DNA of 49,435 bases from Kiritimatiellia bacterium. Its GTDB lineage: Bacteria > Verrucomicrobiota > Kiritimatiellia > RFP12 > UBA1067. Numbering within the stretch: the first letter of the stretch is position 1; the number at the start of each line of letters is the position of its first letter. The notes beneath the pieces are model-generated. The model searched no databases and was not told the DNA's origin. It saw only the letters and a list, made by a program, of their open reading frames with translations. The stretch is from positions 1-49,435 of the forward strand of contig JAFRBA010000101.1 in the NCBI GenBank assembly GCA_017405115.1, written 5' to 3'. The position numbers and the translations under genes are program-made. Of the stretch, positions 16,391-25,295 are shown piece by piece.

Positions 16391-17539
16391 ATGCACCCAA
16401 AAGAAACATCCATCTGCGTCTTCACAAATCACTCGACAATCGGTTTCCGATCCGTGATGAAAGGCATTGCATATGCCGCGCGAGAACGCGGATGGGCCGT
16501 TCGAACAATTGAACTTGCCCACACGACAGCCAGCATCCGCGAATTGCTCAAAGAATGGCATCCGGCAGGGTTTCTGAGCTATTACCTGACCCCAGACTTG
16601 TTTCCAAAGCACAGCGTCTGTGTCCACATCAGCCCACAAAACACCATTGGCGAAACCTGGACCATCCGCCACGACTCCAAGGAAACCGGCAACCTAGCCG
16701 CACATGAACTGCTGAAACTCGCCGGACGGCACTATGCGTTCGTCGGCGACCCGACAGACGCACCCTGGTCACGGATACGCGGAGAAAGCTTCATGCGCGT
16801 CGTCTCCCGGTTTGGATTCAAATGCTCCGTTTGCGACGCCGTGCGCTCTGTCAACAATCCCATTGCTGAGCAGATGAATCTCATGCGCTGGATCAAGGGA
16901 CTCACCCTTCCCTGCGCCATCTTCGCGGCAAACGACAAGACGGCCGAAAGCGTCCTAGCCGCCGCCCTGGCAGCAGAGCTGCAAGTCCCAGATGACCTTG
17001 CAATTCTCGGCGCAGACAACGACGAGGACAGTTGCGAAAATGCACCCGTCACGCTCTCCAGCATCATGCCAGACTTCTTCCATGGCGGCACCCTTGGATG
17101 CGCCCTGCTCGAAAAACGAATCAACAACCCACGATCGGCGCAGCGATCCGCTGCCTATTACGGCGACCTCGGCGTCGCGGAGAGATCAAGCACCCGCCTT
17201 CAGCTGAAGCCAGACGCACTTGTCACACAGATGCGGGAGTTCATTCGCATACGTGCAGCATCCGGAATATCTGCGACCGACGTCATTCGCGAGACTGGGC
17301 GGCAGAGGCGAGGCGTAGAGCTTGCATTCAAGGCCGCCACGGGAAAGACTATTGGCGAAGAACTTCAGGATGTCCGCATAGAGCTGGCGCAACGAGCCTT
17401 GGCGGACGAATCGATACAAATCGGCGAAATCCCCGGCCTCGTCGGATATGTCTCTCAAAATCAGCTCGAGCGCATCTTCAAGCGCGTCCACGGGATGACG
17501 ATGAGAGACTACCGCCGAAGTCAGGCCATAAGCAGGTGA
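16391..17539 (+). CDS. XylR-type transcriptional regulator (LacI-like sensor + AraC HTH)
   Basis: A 382-residue regulator. Residues about 1-260 form a periplasmic-binding-protein-like sugar sensor, with ICVFTNHSTIGFRSVMKGI at the start and FAANDKTAESVLAAAL and LAILGADNDE in the second lobe. The last 100 residues form an AraC HTH pair ending IPGLVGYVSQNQLERIFKRVHGMTMRDYRR. This is the domain order of XylR proteins that bind a sugar and control glycan genes. It is divergent from the six-gene carbohydrate operon and probably governs it. ATG at 16391 is 6 nt after TATAAT, favouring a leaderless start over longer readings. Confidence 0.88.
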   Translation: MHPKETSICVFTNHSTIGFRSVMKGIAYAARERGWAVRTIELAHTTASIRELLKEWHPAGFLSYYLTPDLFPKHSVCVHISPQNTIGETWTIRHDSKETGNLAAHELLKLAGRHYAFVGDPTDAPWSRIRGESFMRVVSRFGFKCSVCDAVRSVNNPIAEQMNLMRWIKGLTLPCAIFAANDKTAESVLAAALAAELQVPDDLAILGADNDEDSCENAPVTLSSIMPDFFHGGTLGCALLEKRINNPRSAQRSAAYYGDLGVAERSSTRLQLKPDALVTQMREFIRIRAASGISATDVIRETGRQRRGVELAFKAATGKTIGEELQDVRIELAQRALADESIQIGEIPGLVGYVSQNQLERIFKRVHGMTMRDYRRSQAISR

Positions 17540-17619
17540 GTGACTTTCCACTGGCCACAAGGTAACAGGCAGCGGAGGGACAGCCTTCTCGGACCCATCT
17601 CTATGAGGGTCTACCCCCA

Positions 17620-17670
17620 TTGACAAGACGGCCCATTTTATGGTAAAGTAATCGCGTGATTACCATAAAA
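17620..17670 (+). promoter_or_regulatory. TetR promoter with inverted-repeat operator
   Basis: TTGACA (17620-17625), an 18-bp spacer and TAAAGT (17644-17649) form the promoter. An inverted repeat with 11-bp arms, TTTTATGGTAA (17636-17646) and TTACCATAAAA (17660-17670), covers the -10 box and start site. A second, nested one is TAATC-GCGT-GATTA. This is the expected place for autorepression by the TetR protein encoded directly downstream. Confidence 0.78.
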
Positions 17671-17682
17671 GGAGATTGCGGC

Positions 17683-18348
17683 ATGTCTGACAGGCAAACG
17701 AAGAAGAGCAGAAAGGCGCGGGCCGACGGCGTCGAAACGCGCGAGGCGATCATCGCGGCCGCCGAGGGCGAGTTCGCCGAAAAGGGATTCGAGCTCGCCT
17801 CGGCGCGCGAGATATGCAGGCGGGCGGGCGTGAACTCCGCCCTCCTGAGCCGGTACTTCGGCTCGAAGGACGCGCTCTACCGCATCGTCGCCAAGCGGCT
17901 CTTCGGAGACCTCGGCGCGCCGCTCGCTGCTCTTGCTGACGGAGTCACGGACGACGCGAGCTGGCGCGACGCCGTCCGCGAGTGGGTCGACGACATGCTC
18001 TTCATGACGATTCCGACCGAGCGCGCACAGAAGCTCTGCGCGGCGCTCTTCCGCCACGAGGTGACTCGCCCCACGAAGTTCCACAGGGAGTTCAGCGACG
18101 CCTTCGGCAAGCCGGTCTACGAAGGGCTCAGAGCCCTTCTCTCCCGCAAGGTCAAGGACTCCGAGAGGCTCGACCTCTGGTGTTCGTCCGTCTGGGCGCA
18201 GGTCTCCGTCTACGCCCTCGCCGACGTTGAATGGCACAAGGCGTTTCGCCCCCGGGGCGCGAAGGCCCGCGCCTGGGCAAAGCGCGTCAGCGACCACATC
18301 TGCGACCAGGTTTTTCTGTCCCTTGGTTCACAAAAGGAGGTTCGGTAA
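17683..18348 (+). CDS. TetR/AcrR family regulator (CecR-like C-domain)
   Basis: A 221-residue repressor. The N-terminal HTH reads TREAIIAAAEGEFAEKGFE then ICRRAGVNSALLSRYFGSKDALY, the TetR recognition-helix pattern. The C-terminal ligand domain has RLFGDLGAPL and LFRHEVTRPT, as in the DUF1956/CecR branch. ATG at 17683 is chosen for AAGGAG 10 nt upstream; an earlier ATG lies within the operator. Its stop overlaps the DUF2339 start as TAATG, so it heads the plus-strand membrane gene run and probably represses it through the operator. The ligand is unknown. Confidence 0.88.
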   Translation: MSDRQTKKSRKARADGVETREAIIAAAEGEFAEKGFELASAREICRRAGVNSALLSRYFGSKDALYRIVAKRLFGDLGAPLAALADGVTDDASWRDAVREWVDDMLFMTIPTERAQKLCAALFRHEVTRPTKFHREFSDAFGKPVYEGLRALLSRKVKDSERLDLWCSSVWAQVSVYALADVEWHKAFRPRGAKARAWAKRVSDHICDQVFLSLGSQKEVR

Positions 18349-20156
18349 TGCAAGACGAAGTCAAGCTCAACAGGATACTCTCCCAGCTCGAGGAGATCAG
18401 GCGCGAGGTCAAGTCGATGCTGCCCCCGCCCAAGCCGGCGCCGGTGCCAATGCCGGCGCCCAAGGCGAAGCCGCCCGCGGCGCCGGTCCTGAAACCCGCC
18501 CTGCCCGCAGGCGACGGCAAACCGACGGCCATGGACCGTTTCTGGGAGAAGGTCGAGGACTGGTTCTGCGTGCGCGGAGAATTCGCCCCGACGGGAATGT
18601 CGCGCGAGTTCGCCGTCGCGACTCGCTGGCTCACGCGCGTCGGGGCGGTGCTGCTCGTCGGCGCAATCGCCTACTTCCTGATGCTTGCGATAGACAAGGG
18701 ATGGATCGGCCCCGCGCAGCGCGTCTACGGCATGATGGCGTGGGGGGCCGCGGGAACGGCCTTCGGCACATGGCTCAAGCTGAAGAGCGAGCGGTACGCG
18801 ATCCTGGGCGAGGTGTGCGCGGCGGTCGGACTCGTCGCCGTGTACCTGTCGTTCGGACTCGGGCACCGATTCTTCAAGCCGCCGGTGGTCGCTTCCGGGT
18901 ATTTCGCCTTCGCCGGGCTTTTTGCCGCGACTTCGGCTGCGGGCGTTCTCTCCGTGCGCCTCAGGTCGCTCATGATCGCCTGCCTCGCCCTGGCCGGCGG
19001 ATTCCTCGTCCCGACGATATGCAGCTTCGCCAGCCACGACGTTCAGCTTCACGCCTATCTGCTTGTCCTGTCGCTTGGCGCATGCATCGTCGCGTACTTC
19101 CGCGGATGGACGCCCTATGCCTTTGCGGCAATTGCGGTGTCTGCGCTGTTCTCCAACGCGAAGTGCAGTCCATATGTTTACTGCGACGGACTGGTGTCCT
19201 ACCTTTTCCATTCGATTGAGTTCGCGCTCTTCATTGCGATGACGATTCATGGCGTTGCAAAATGCGACAAAGCGGAACGTGCGCTTTACTGGATTGCCGC
19301 GGCGATTGCGGCGATCTTCTTCCTCTGCACGACAGGGGCGATTGTCAACAGGCATTGCGATTGGAATGGGGCCTTGGCGATTCACCATCTAGGCTGCGCC
19401 ACGGCATTTGCCGCGCTTGCAGTCGCAAGCCGTCGCCGCGACTGGGGCGGAACGCCTGTTCTCCTTGTGTTCTCCTGCATCTGCGCCGTGTTTGCGCTTG
19501 GCACGGCGTGCGCCGACTGGTGGGGGATCGACGGCGCCACGGCCATGTTCCTCTTTTGCGTCTTCGCAGCCCTTCTCGCCGAACTTGGCGTCCGGAGCCG
19601 CGAGAAGACGCTGCAGGTCCTTTCGATAATCTGCACTGTACTGCTTTCGCTTGTGGCGTTCGCAGTCTTTGCATTCACCTCTTCAACGAGCGTACACGGC
19701 TATGCGAGAGACCTTGTCGACCGTATCCAGTACCTGTGGCCTGTGCCTGCTCTCGTTGCTTTTGTCGGATGGCGCCTTAGCGCACCCGGGGCGTGGCTGG
19801 AGAAGCTGCGTGCGCCGGCGTTCGCGACGGCGAGCAGCATGGCGTTCCTGGTTCTGACGGCCGAGAGCCATTTCTTCGGCAGCGAGTTCCTTCCTTCCCT
19901 GCGCGGCGGGTTCGTCACAATCGTGTGGGCGGTGGCGGCGTCTGCGCTGCTTGCGGCCGGCATCGTCCGCCGTTTGCGCGTGGCGCGGCTTTCCGGCCTC
20001 GGGATTCTTGTTGGAGCGGTGGTGAAGCTGCTTCTCTTCGACACCGCATCGCTCGCCACGCCTGGCCGCGTAGGCGTGTTCGCGGCGGTCGGCGTGCTGC
20101 TAATCGCGGGCGCGTTCCTCTACCTCAAGTTCAAGTCAGCCTTCGAGGAGGAGTAG
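18348..20156 (+). CDS. DUF2339 polytopic membrane protein
   Basis: A 602-residue protein with a short coiled coil (EVKLNRILSQLEEIRREVKSM), a proline/alanine-rich linker (PPPKPAPVPMPAPKAKPP), then about 14-16 hydrophobic helices. The first membrane block has WLTRVGAVLLVGAIAYFLMLAIDKGWIGPAQR (quoted in part), the usual DUF2339 entry. The family function is not established. AAAGGAGG stands 7 nt before the ATG at 18348. It overlaps the TetR stop and is followed after 0 nt by the hydrolase gene. Confidence 0.82.
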   Translation: MQDEVKLNRILSQLEEIRREVKSMLPPPKPAPVPMPAPKAKPPAAPVLKPALPAGDGKPTAMDRFWEKVEDWFCVRGEFAPTGMSREFAVATRWLTRVGAVLLVGAIAYFLMLAIDKGWIGPAQRVYGMMAWGAAGTAFGTWLKLKSERYAILGEVCAAVGLVAVYLSFGLGHRFFKPPVVASGYFAFAGLFAATSAAGVLSVRLRSLMIACLALAGGFLVPTICSFASHDVQLHAYLLVLSLGACIVAYFRGWTPYAFAAIAVSALFSNAKCSPYVYCDGLVSYLFHSIEFALFIAMTIHGVAKCDKAERALYWIAAAIAAIFFLCTTGAIVNRHCDWNGALAIHHLGCATAFAALAVASRRRDWGGTPVLLVFSCICAVFALGTACADWWGIDGATAMFLFCVFAALLAELGVRSREKTLQVLSIICTVLLSLVAFAVFAFTSSTSVHGYARDLVDRIQYLWPVPALVAFVGWRLSAPGAWLEKLRAPAFATASSMAFLVLTAESHFFGSEFLPSLRGGFVTIVWAVAASALLAAGIVRRLRVARLSGLGILVGAVVKLLLFDTASLATPGRVGVFAAVGVLLIAGAFLYLKFKSAFEEE

Positions 20157-20855
20157 ATGAACAACCTGTCCATATCGCTCGCGTTGCTGTCTCTTGCGGG
20201 GTTGCCGCAGGAGCAGGTCGTGTACGTCCCCGGCTGGCACAGATGCGCACGCGGCGAAGACGAAGCGCTGAGGTTCGTCGAGATGGCCTTTCCCGAGGCG
20301 GAAGTCTCCGCATACGACTGGGACGGCAACTGCGCCTGGCGAAAGGCGCGCGGGAACGCGGATGCCGCGGCGGAGCGGCTTGCCGACGAGCTGGTCGCGC
20401 TTCCCGCCGAGGAGCGCGGACGGCTCACGCTCGTCGGCCATTCGCTAGGCGGGCGAATCGTCGTTCGCGCACTGGCTCGTCTGGGGCGGCGCGGCGTGAA
20501 AGTGCAGAGGGCCGTTGTCATGGCCGCCGCGATCCCGTCCGACGACGCCGACATCGCCGACTTCGCCGCCGCCGCTGTCGAGCCGGCGGAAATCGTGTGC
20601 AACGAGCGGGACACGATGTTGAAATTCGGGTATCGTCCATTCGGCGGGGAAAGATCCGCCGCCCTTGGCGCTGTCGGCGTGGCGGCTCCGCTCGCCAACT
20701 GCCGCGTTGGCTTCGTGTCGCCGGAGACGGTTGCGTCCGCGCCTGTCGCCGGGCTATGGGCCAAGGTCGGCCTTTTCCGCTCGCTCGCGGCGCACTACGC
20801 ACCTTTCTATCTCGAACACGTAAAACAGCATTCTGGCGAAAGGAGATGCCAATGA
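20157..20855 (+). CDS. Alpha/beta-hydrolase (lipase-like)
   Basis: A 232-residue predicted serine hydrolase. The nucleophile elbow is GHSLGG near residue 95, preceded by RLTLV. The oxyanion region follows VVYVPGWHR. The acid is not obvious, and HYAPFYLEH near the end could supply the histidine. A weak N-terminal hydrophobic stretch (SISLALLSLAGLP) might be a signal anchor. It begins directly after the DUF2339 stop and overlaps the patatin gene by ATGA, suggesting co-translation with another lipolytic enzyme. Confidence 0.7.
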   Translation: MNNLSISLALLSLAGLPQEQVVYVPGWHRCARGEDEALRFVEMAFPEAEVSAYDWDGNCAWRKARGNADAAAERLADELVALPAEERGRLTLVGHSLGGRIVVRALARLGRRGVKVQRAVVMAAAIPSDDADIADFAAAAVEPAEIVCNERDTMLKFGYRPFGGERSAALGAVGVAAPLANCRVGFVSPETVASAPVAGLWAKVGLFRSLAAHYAPFYLEHVKQHSGERRCQ

Positions 20856-21643
20856 AAAGTAGAATCGGGTTGGCGCTGGGTGGCGGCGGCGCGCGAGGCA
20901 TCGCGCACCTCGGCGTGTGGCAGAGGCTCGTGGAGCTGGGCGTCGAGCTCCATTGCATCGCTGGAACCTCCATCGGCGCGATTGCCGGCGCGATAATCGC
21001 TGCAGGGAGAGTCGAAGAGGCGCTTAAGTGGTGCGCGGAGTCGGACTGGAAGAAGCTCCCGAAGCTTTTCATGGAGACCCAGTTCACTTCCAAGGCGCTC
21101 ACGAAGGGAACGCGCGTCGAGAAGCTTCTCGCAGAACTTGTCGGCGCAAAGGCGTTTGACGGGCTTTCGACGCGCTTTGCCGCCGTCGCGACGGATCTCA
21201 ACACGGGCGAAGGAATCGTAATGCGTGACGGCGACCTTATTTCAGCTGTGCGCGCGTCGATGTCGATTCCCGGCGTGTTCCGTCCCGTAGAAAGGGATGG
21301 CCGCATCTTGATCGACGGGCAGCTTGTCGACCCGATTCCAATCGACGCCTGCCGGGCAATGGGGGCCGACAAGGTCATCGCCGTCGACATCAACCCGCCG
21401 AACGCGGCCGGAAGCGCAAAGCCGTTTGCCAAGGTGAACATCTTCGACGTCCTGATGAACACCATAACAATATTCAACTGCGAAATGACTCGACGCGTAC
21501 TTGCCGAACACAAGCCCGACCTGCTGATTCGTCCGGAAGTGGGCGACGTCCTCGCACTGGACTTCCGCAACGTCACGCGCCTCGTTGAGATCGGCAGGCA
21601 GGCTGTAAACGCCGATGTCGCCGAAAAGGCCGCGGCTCTCTAA
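20852..21643 (+). CDS. Patatin-like phospholipase (RssA/YchK type)
   Basis: A 263-residue cytoplasmic-type patatin. It shows the oxyanion loop GGGGARG at residues 10-16, the nucleophile elbow GTSIG near 40, and the catalytic aspartate in DGQ within RILIDGQLVDPIP near residue 153. The conserved RASMSIPGVFRPV precedes it. AAAGGAG precedes the ATG at 20852, and the start overlaps the previous stop. The family hydrolyses acyl esters of phospholipids or neutral lipids; here it belongs to a membrane-lipid gene run. Confidence 0.9.
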   Translation: MKSRIGLALGGGGARGIAHLGVWQRLVELGVELHCIAGTSIGAIAGAIIAAGRVEEALKWCAESDWKKLPKLFMETQFTSKALTKGTRVEKLLAELVGAKAFDGLSTRFAAVATDLNTGEGIVMRDGDLISAVRASMSIPGVFRPVERDGRILIDGQLVDPIPIDACRAMGADKVIAVDINPPNAAGSAKPFAKVNIFDVLMNTITIFNCEMTRRVLAEHKPDLLIRPEVGDVLALDFRNVTRLVEIGRQAVNADVAEKAAAL

Positions 21644-21658
21644 CGAAAGGAGGAAGCG

Positions 21659-23863
21659 ATGAAAAGCACCATGCTAGCATTTGCGCTCCTGCTGCTTGCA
21701 GGCTGCGCGATGAAGGAGTTTTCATCAACGCCGCTCTACTGCGGCGGCGAGGTGGAGTTCACCGGGGCCGTCGAGGACCGCGTGAACCTGTGGCCGCTCG
21801 CCTACTGGCGCGAGCCGGTGGGGTCGATTGCGTGGCCGCTCGTCTCGTGGGGCAACGACCATCTGGCGTTCAGGCCCGTATACTCGCAGTACAAGCAGCG
21901 CGGCAGCGGCGTCTACGACGAGTACAACCTCTTCTGGCCGATGGGACAGTTCGACACGAATGACGACGACTATCGCCTCTTCCCGCTCTTCTGGGGCAGA
22001 GACCGCGGCGGCGACCCGTACTTCTGCCTGTTCCCGGAAGTGTGGTGGATTAACGAGTTCAATGGTGTTCTTCCGTTCTTCTGGAACGACAATGCATTCT
22101 GCGCCTTCCCGCTTTTCTGGGCGAAGCAGGACGGCGAGAGCATGTTCAACACGCTGTTCCCGATATACTATTATAACCACAGCCAAGATTCAGGCAACTT
22201 CTGGGCACTCTGCGGCCTTGCGGGATGCAGCACGGAAAACGGAAGGTTCCTGGACCATCGCTTTCTGCCTTTCTATTTCTGGAAGCGCGGCAGTTTCTTC
22301 TCTCTGCCATATTCCCGATTTGAACAGGACAGCACGACAAAGACCCGCGTTATGCTTGGCTTGACGGGATGGGATTCCGACATCGGCGGCGAGTGCAGTG
22401 CGTCGTGGGCGCTTCCCTTTTATTACCAAGACAAGAAGAAGGATGTGTTAGTGACGCCTCTAGGCGGCAAGTCGGGCGATGCGAACTGGATCGTTCCGCT
22501 ATACTGGCAGGACAAGGATGCATTCGCTTCGCTCCCCTACTGCCAGATGCGCGGCAGCGACGGCGAGATCGACGGCGCCTTTTCTTTTCCGATCCTCTCT
22601 GGCTATAGCCGCGACAGGGCCACGGGCGACAGGCTTCTATACTTGTTCGCCGGACTTGGCGGACACGTGTGGAACGACGAGACGGGCGGGGCGAGCTGGG
22701 TTTTCCCGTTGTTCTACAAGAACCGCGAAAGCCTCTATACGCTTCTCTACGGGAGCAATCCGCGCAGCAGCTGGCTCTTCCCGCTTTTCTACAGCGACGA
22801 GGACTTGCTTGTGACCCCGCTCTACGGCAAGGCAGGCGACACGGACTGGCTTGTCCCGCTATACGCGCGCTCCGCCTCGGGATTTCACACGATTCCGTTT
22901 TCGTACTGGGACGACGAGAAGAAAGGCTCGAGGGGATTCGTGTCCGTGCCGCTTCTCTCCGGCGCGTCATGGTCCTCAAGCTCGCGCGACTACACATGGC
23001 TCGCGCTCGCGGGGCTTGTCGGAGGCACCTCGAACTTCGATGGCTCGCACAGAAGCCAGTGGGCGGCACCGCTCTTCTACCACAGCGACAAGGCATTTCT
23101 CTCGATTCCCTTCGGATACGAGAACCTGGGCGCGCGCACAAACATGTATTTTGCCGCAGGGCTTGCGGGAATCCACTCCGGCACAAAGGAGGGTGGGTGG
23201 CTCTTTCCGGTGTACAGCAAGAAGAAGGACTCGGACTTCGACGAAACGCTTGCAATCATTGATGCCGCCAAGCTCCCTGGAGACATAAAGACCTGGACTG
23301 TGATTGCGACGAACAATGTGTGGAATGCCAAGGAACGCAGGTATGAGAAAAAAGTCGGGCCAAGGACGAAGGCGACTTCGTTTTACGCTACGGACAATAG
23401 AACGCATCTGCTGATCTCGGACAACGACAGGTCGATATCAGGAACTCTCTCGGGCGGCAAGGATAACGCCTATCAAGTCTCGCAGCGCCACGAGTTTGGC
23501 AATGTCTTTGCATTTAGGTACGAAGGCGAGAGGAAGGTTGGATTCGACCTTTCGACTCGCGAGAAGATCGGTGACACGGAGAAGGCCTGGTCGGCGCTCC
23601 TCGGCATCCTCTACAACCACGAGCACAGCGCCGACAGGATGAAGGGCGAGAGCCACGCAAGGCACCGCGTCCTGTGGAAACTCTGGGACTGGGAGCGTGC
23701 GAACGGAGACGTGTCGCTCGACGTCTTCCCGGGCTTCACCTACGACTCCAAGACAAACGGATACGCGAAGACATCGTTCCTCTGGCGCTTCTTCCGCTAC
23801 GAGAACGATCCCGAGGAGGGCAAGAAGGTCGATGTGCTCTTCATTCCCATACTAAGGCAATGA
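21659..23863 (+). CDS. Lipoprotein with tandem aromatic (FPLFW) repeats
   Basis: A 734-residue predicted lipoprotein with lipobox LLLLAGC at residues 15-21. Nearly the whole chain is built of repeats rich in Trp, Phe, Tyr and Pro: WPLVSWGND, FPLFWGRDRGG, LPFFWNDN, FPLFWAKQ, FPIYYYN, LPFYFWKRG, VPLYWQDKDAFASLPYC, FPLFYKNRES, VTPLYGKAGDTDWLVPLY and so on, with a period of roughly 22-45 residues. This predicts a beta-repeat, probably a surface-exposed solenoid or propeller. I do not recognise a characterised family. AAAGGAGGAAG precedes the ATG. It follows the patatin gene by 15 nt and is likely co-transcribed. Confidence 0.75.
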   Translation: MKSTMLAFALLLLAGCAMKEFSSTPLYCGGEVEFTGAVEDRVNLWPLAYWREPVGSIAWPLVSWGNDHLAFRPVYSQYKQRGSGVYDEYNLFWPMGQFDTNDDDYRLFPLFWGRDRGGDPYFCLFPEVWWINEFNGVLPFFWNDNAFCAFPLFWAKQDGESMFNTLFPIYYYNHSQDSGNFWALCGLAGCSTENGRFLDHRFLPFYFWKRGSFFSLPYSRFEQDSTTKTRVMLGLTGWDSDIGGECSASWALPFYYQDKKKDVLVTPLGGKSGDANWIVPLYWQDKDAFASLPYCQMRGSDGEIDGAFSFPILSGYSRDRATGDRLLYLFAGLGGHVWNDETGGASWVFPLFYKNRESLYTLLYGSNPRSSWLFPLFYSDEDLLVTPLYGKAGDTDWLVPLYARSASGFHTIPFSYWDDEKKGSRGFVSVPLLSGASWSSSSRDYTWLALAGLVGGTSNFDGSHRSQWAAPLFYHSDKAFLSIPFGYENLGARTNMYFAAGLAGIHSGTKEGGWLFPVYSKKKDSDFDETLAIIDAAKLPGDIKTWTVIATNNVWNAKERRYEKKVGPRTKATSFYATDNRTHLLISDNDRSISGTLSGGKDNAYQVSQRHEFGNVFAFRYEGERKVGFDLSTREKIGDTEKAWSALLGILYNHEHSADRMKGESHARHRVLWKLWDWERANGDVSLDVFPGFTYDSKTNGYAKTSFLWRFFRYENDPEEGKKVDVLFIPILRQ

Positions 23864-24215
23864 AACAACCATGGCAACCGATAAAAACAACTCTTGCCTT
23901 CCGGGCGCAACCGCGCCCGGCTTCAAGATCGCCGCGCGGGAATACGCCTGCCGCGAAGCGATCAGGTTGGGTGAGCGCAAGATGCATCTGCGGCGAAGCC
24001 GTCAGGTTCCCCGACGAGCGAAGCGAGGAGCCTTGCGAAGCAGGGGCGCAAGCGGGTGCGCGCGAACTGCGAAGCGTATCCACCGACCGAAGGTCGCTGC
24101 CGAAGGCAGTCGCTAGAGTGGTGCCGCAAGGCCCCATGCGCGGCGAGAAAGAAGATGTTGTTTTTACAAGTTGTTCAGGTTGTTTCCAAAAGAACTTACA
24201 GGCAAGGAGAACAAG
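23864..24215 (+). other. Intergenic array of small GAA-loop hairpins
   Basis: This 352-bp gap has no convincing gene. It opens with a perfect 8-bp stem, CCGGGCGC-AACC-GCGCCCGG (about 23898-23917). From 23948 to 24114 come several short stems closed by a GAA triloop: CGC-GAA-GCG inside CCTG/CAGG, CGGC-GAA-GCCG inside CTG/CAG, CCTTGC-GAA-GCAGGG, CGACC-GAA-GGTCG and CTGCC-GAA-GGCAG, then GCC-GCAA-GGC. The pattern suggests a structured RNA or a dispersed palindromic element. Ribosome site AAGGAGA for the next gene lies at 24203-24209. Confidence 0.55.
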
Positions 24216-25295
24216 ATGAAGAAAGAAGAATGGCTGAGAGGCGAGATCGCCAAGTGGCGATCCGAAGGCGCCGTGGATGCGGCGACGGCAGACGCGCTCC
24301 TGACGCGCTATCCGGTGAACGAGTCGCGGATCGGCTGGGGTGCGGTCGTCGCAGGTGCGTTCGGCGCGCTGCTGACCGGGCTCGGCATAATCGCGATATT
24401 CGCCGCGAACTGGGACTGCCTCGGCCGCGGAATGCGCGCGATTGTTTCCGTTGCGCCCGTCGCCGCCTGCGGAGCGGTCGCGCTTGTCGCGAAGTCGAAG
24501 GGCTGGCGGTCGATGGCGCTCTGGGAGCCGCTTGGAATACTCTGGTTCATTTCGGTCGTAGCAGCGTCGTGCCTGGTCGCGCAGACGTACCAGGTCGGAG
24601 GATCGGTTCCGGGGCTTGTGCTCTTTGTCGCGGCGCTGACGCTCCCGGTTGTCTGGACGACACGCTCGGTCGGCGCGATTATTGCATGGCCGGTCCTGCC
24701 CATCGTCTGGGCGTTTTCGTCCATGAAAGGATGGTGGAATGCCAAAGAAGCAACAATCGCGGCAAAGGCGTTGCTTATGATGGCGGCGTCCTTGCCTGCG
24801 TATGTGGCGTTCATCCGCAGCAATCCTTCCCGCGCGTCGCTGGTGATAGGGCAGATCGGGACCGGTCTTGCCTATTCGTTCGGTGCCGGCCTTGTCGTCT
24901 GCAGATGCTTCGACATGTCACAGGGTTGCGTCCTTGTGTTCTGGATCTTCGCCGCGGCGGTGCTTGGAGCCGCCAAGCTCTGGAAGCTGCCAGCCTGGAC
25001 GGAAATCGCCGTCGTCGTCGCGATATGCGCAGGCTTCCCAACTCCATTCCTTGAGTTTGGATTGTATATGCTCGCGCTTGTGCTCGCCATAGCTGTTGCA
25101 GTGTGGGGCATAACAAGAATGAGAATATTTCTCACGAACATAGGGCTCGCGCTACTCTTGTGGCTGATTCTCGTTAAGTTCTTCGAAAGCCAGGCAGACT
25201 TCACGGTCAAGGGCTTCGTCCTGATCGCGTCGGGCGTTCTCCTGGGCGCCTTGAACGTGTTCCTCGTGCGCGCAAAGAAAAGGAGGGCAATGTGA
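24216..25295 (+). CDS. DUF2157 membrane protein
   Basis: A 359-residue protein. The N-terminal soluble helix pair EEWLRGEIAKWRSEGAVDAATADALLTRY (quoted in part) is the DUF2157 signature. About 10 transmembrane helices follow, with GLGIIAIFAANWD early on. DUF2157 proteins are commonly encoded beside GDYXXLXY proteins, as here. The biochemical role is unknown; a membrane-homeostasis role is often suggested. ATG at 24216 is chosen for the AAGGAGA 6-8 nt upstream. Its last codons overlap the next gene. Confidence 0.85.
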   Translation: MKKEEWLRGEIAKWRSEGAVDAATADALLTRYPVNESRIGWGAVVAGAFGALLTGLGIIAIFAANWDCLGRGMRAIVSVAPVAACGAVALVAKSKGWRSMALWEPLGILWFISVVAASCLVAQTYQVGGSVPGLVLFVAALTLPVVWTTRSVGAIIAWPVLPIVWAFSSMKGWWNAKEATIAAKALLMMAASLPAYVAFIRSNPSRASLVIGQIGTGLAYSFGAGLVVCRCFDMSQGCVLVFWIFAAAVLGAAKLWKLPAWTEIAVVVAICAGFPTPFLEFGLYMLALVLAIAVAVWGITRMRIFLTNIGLALLLWLILVKFFESQADFTVKGFVLIASGVLLGALNVFLVRAKKRRAM

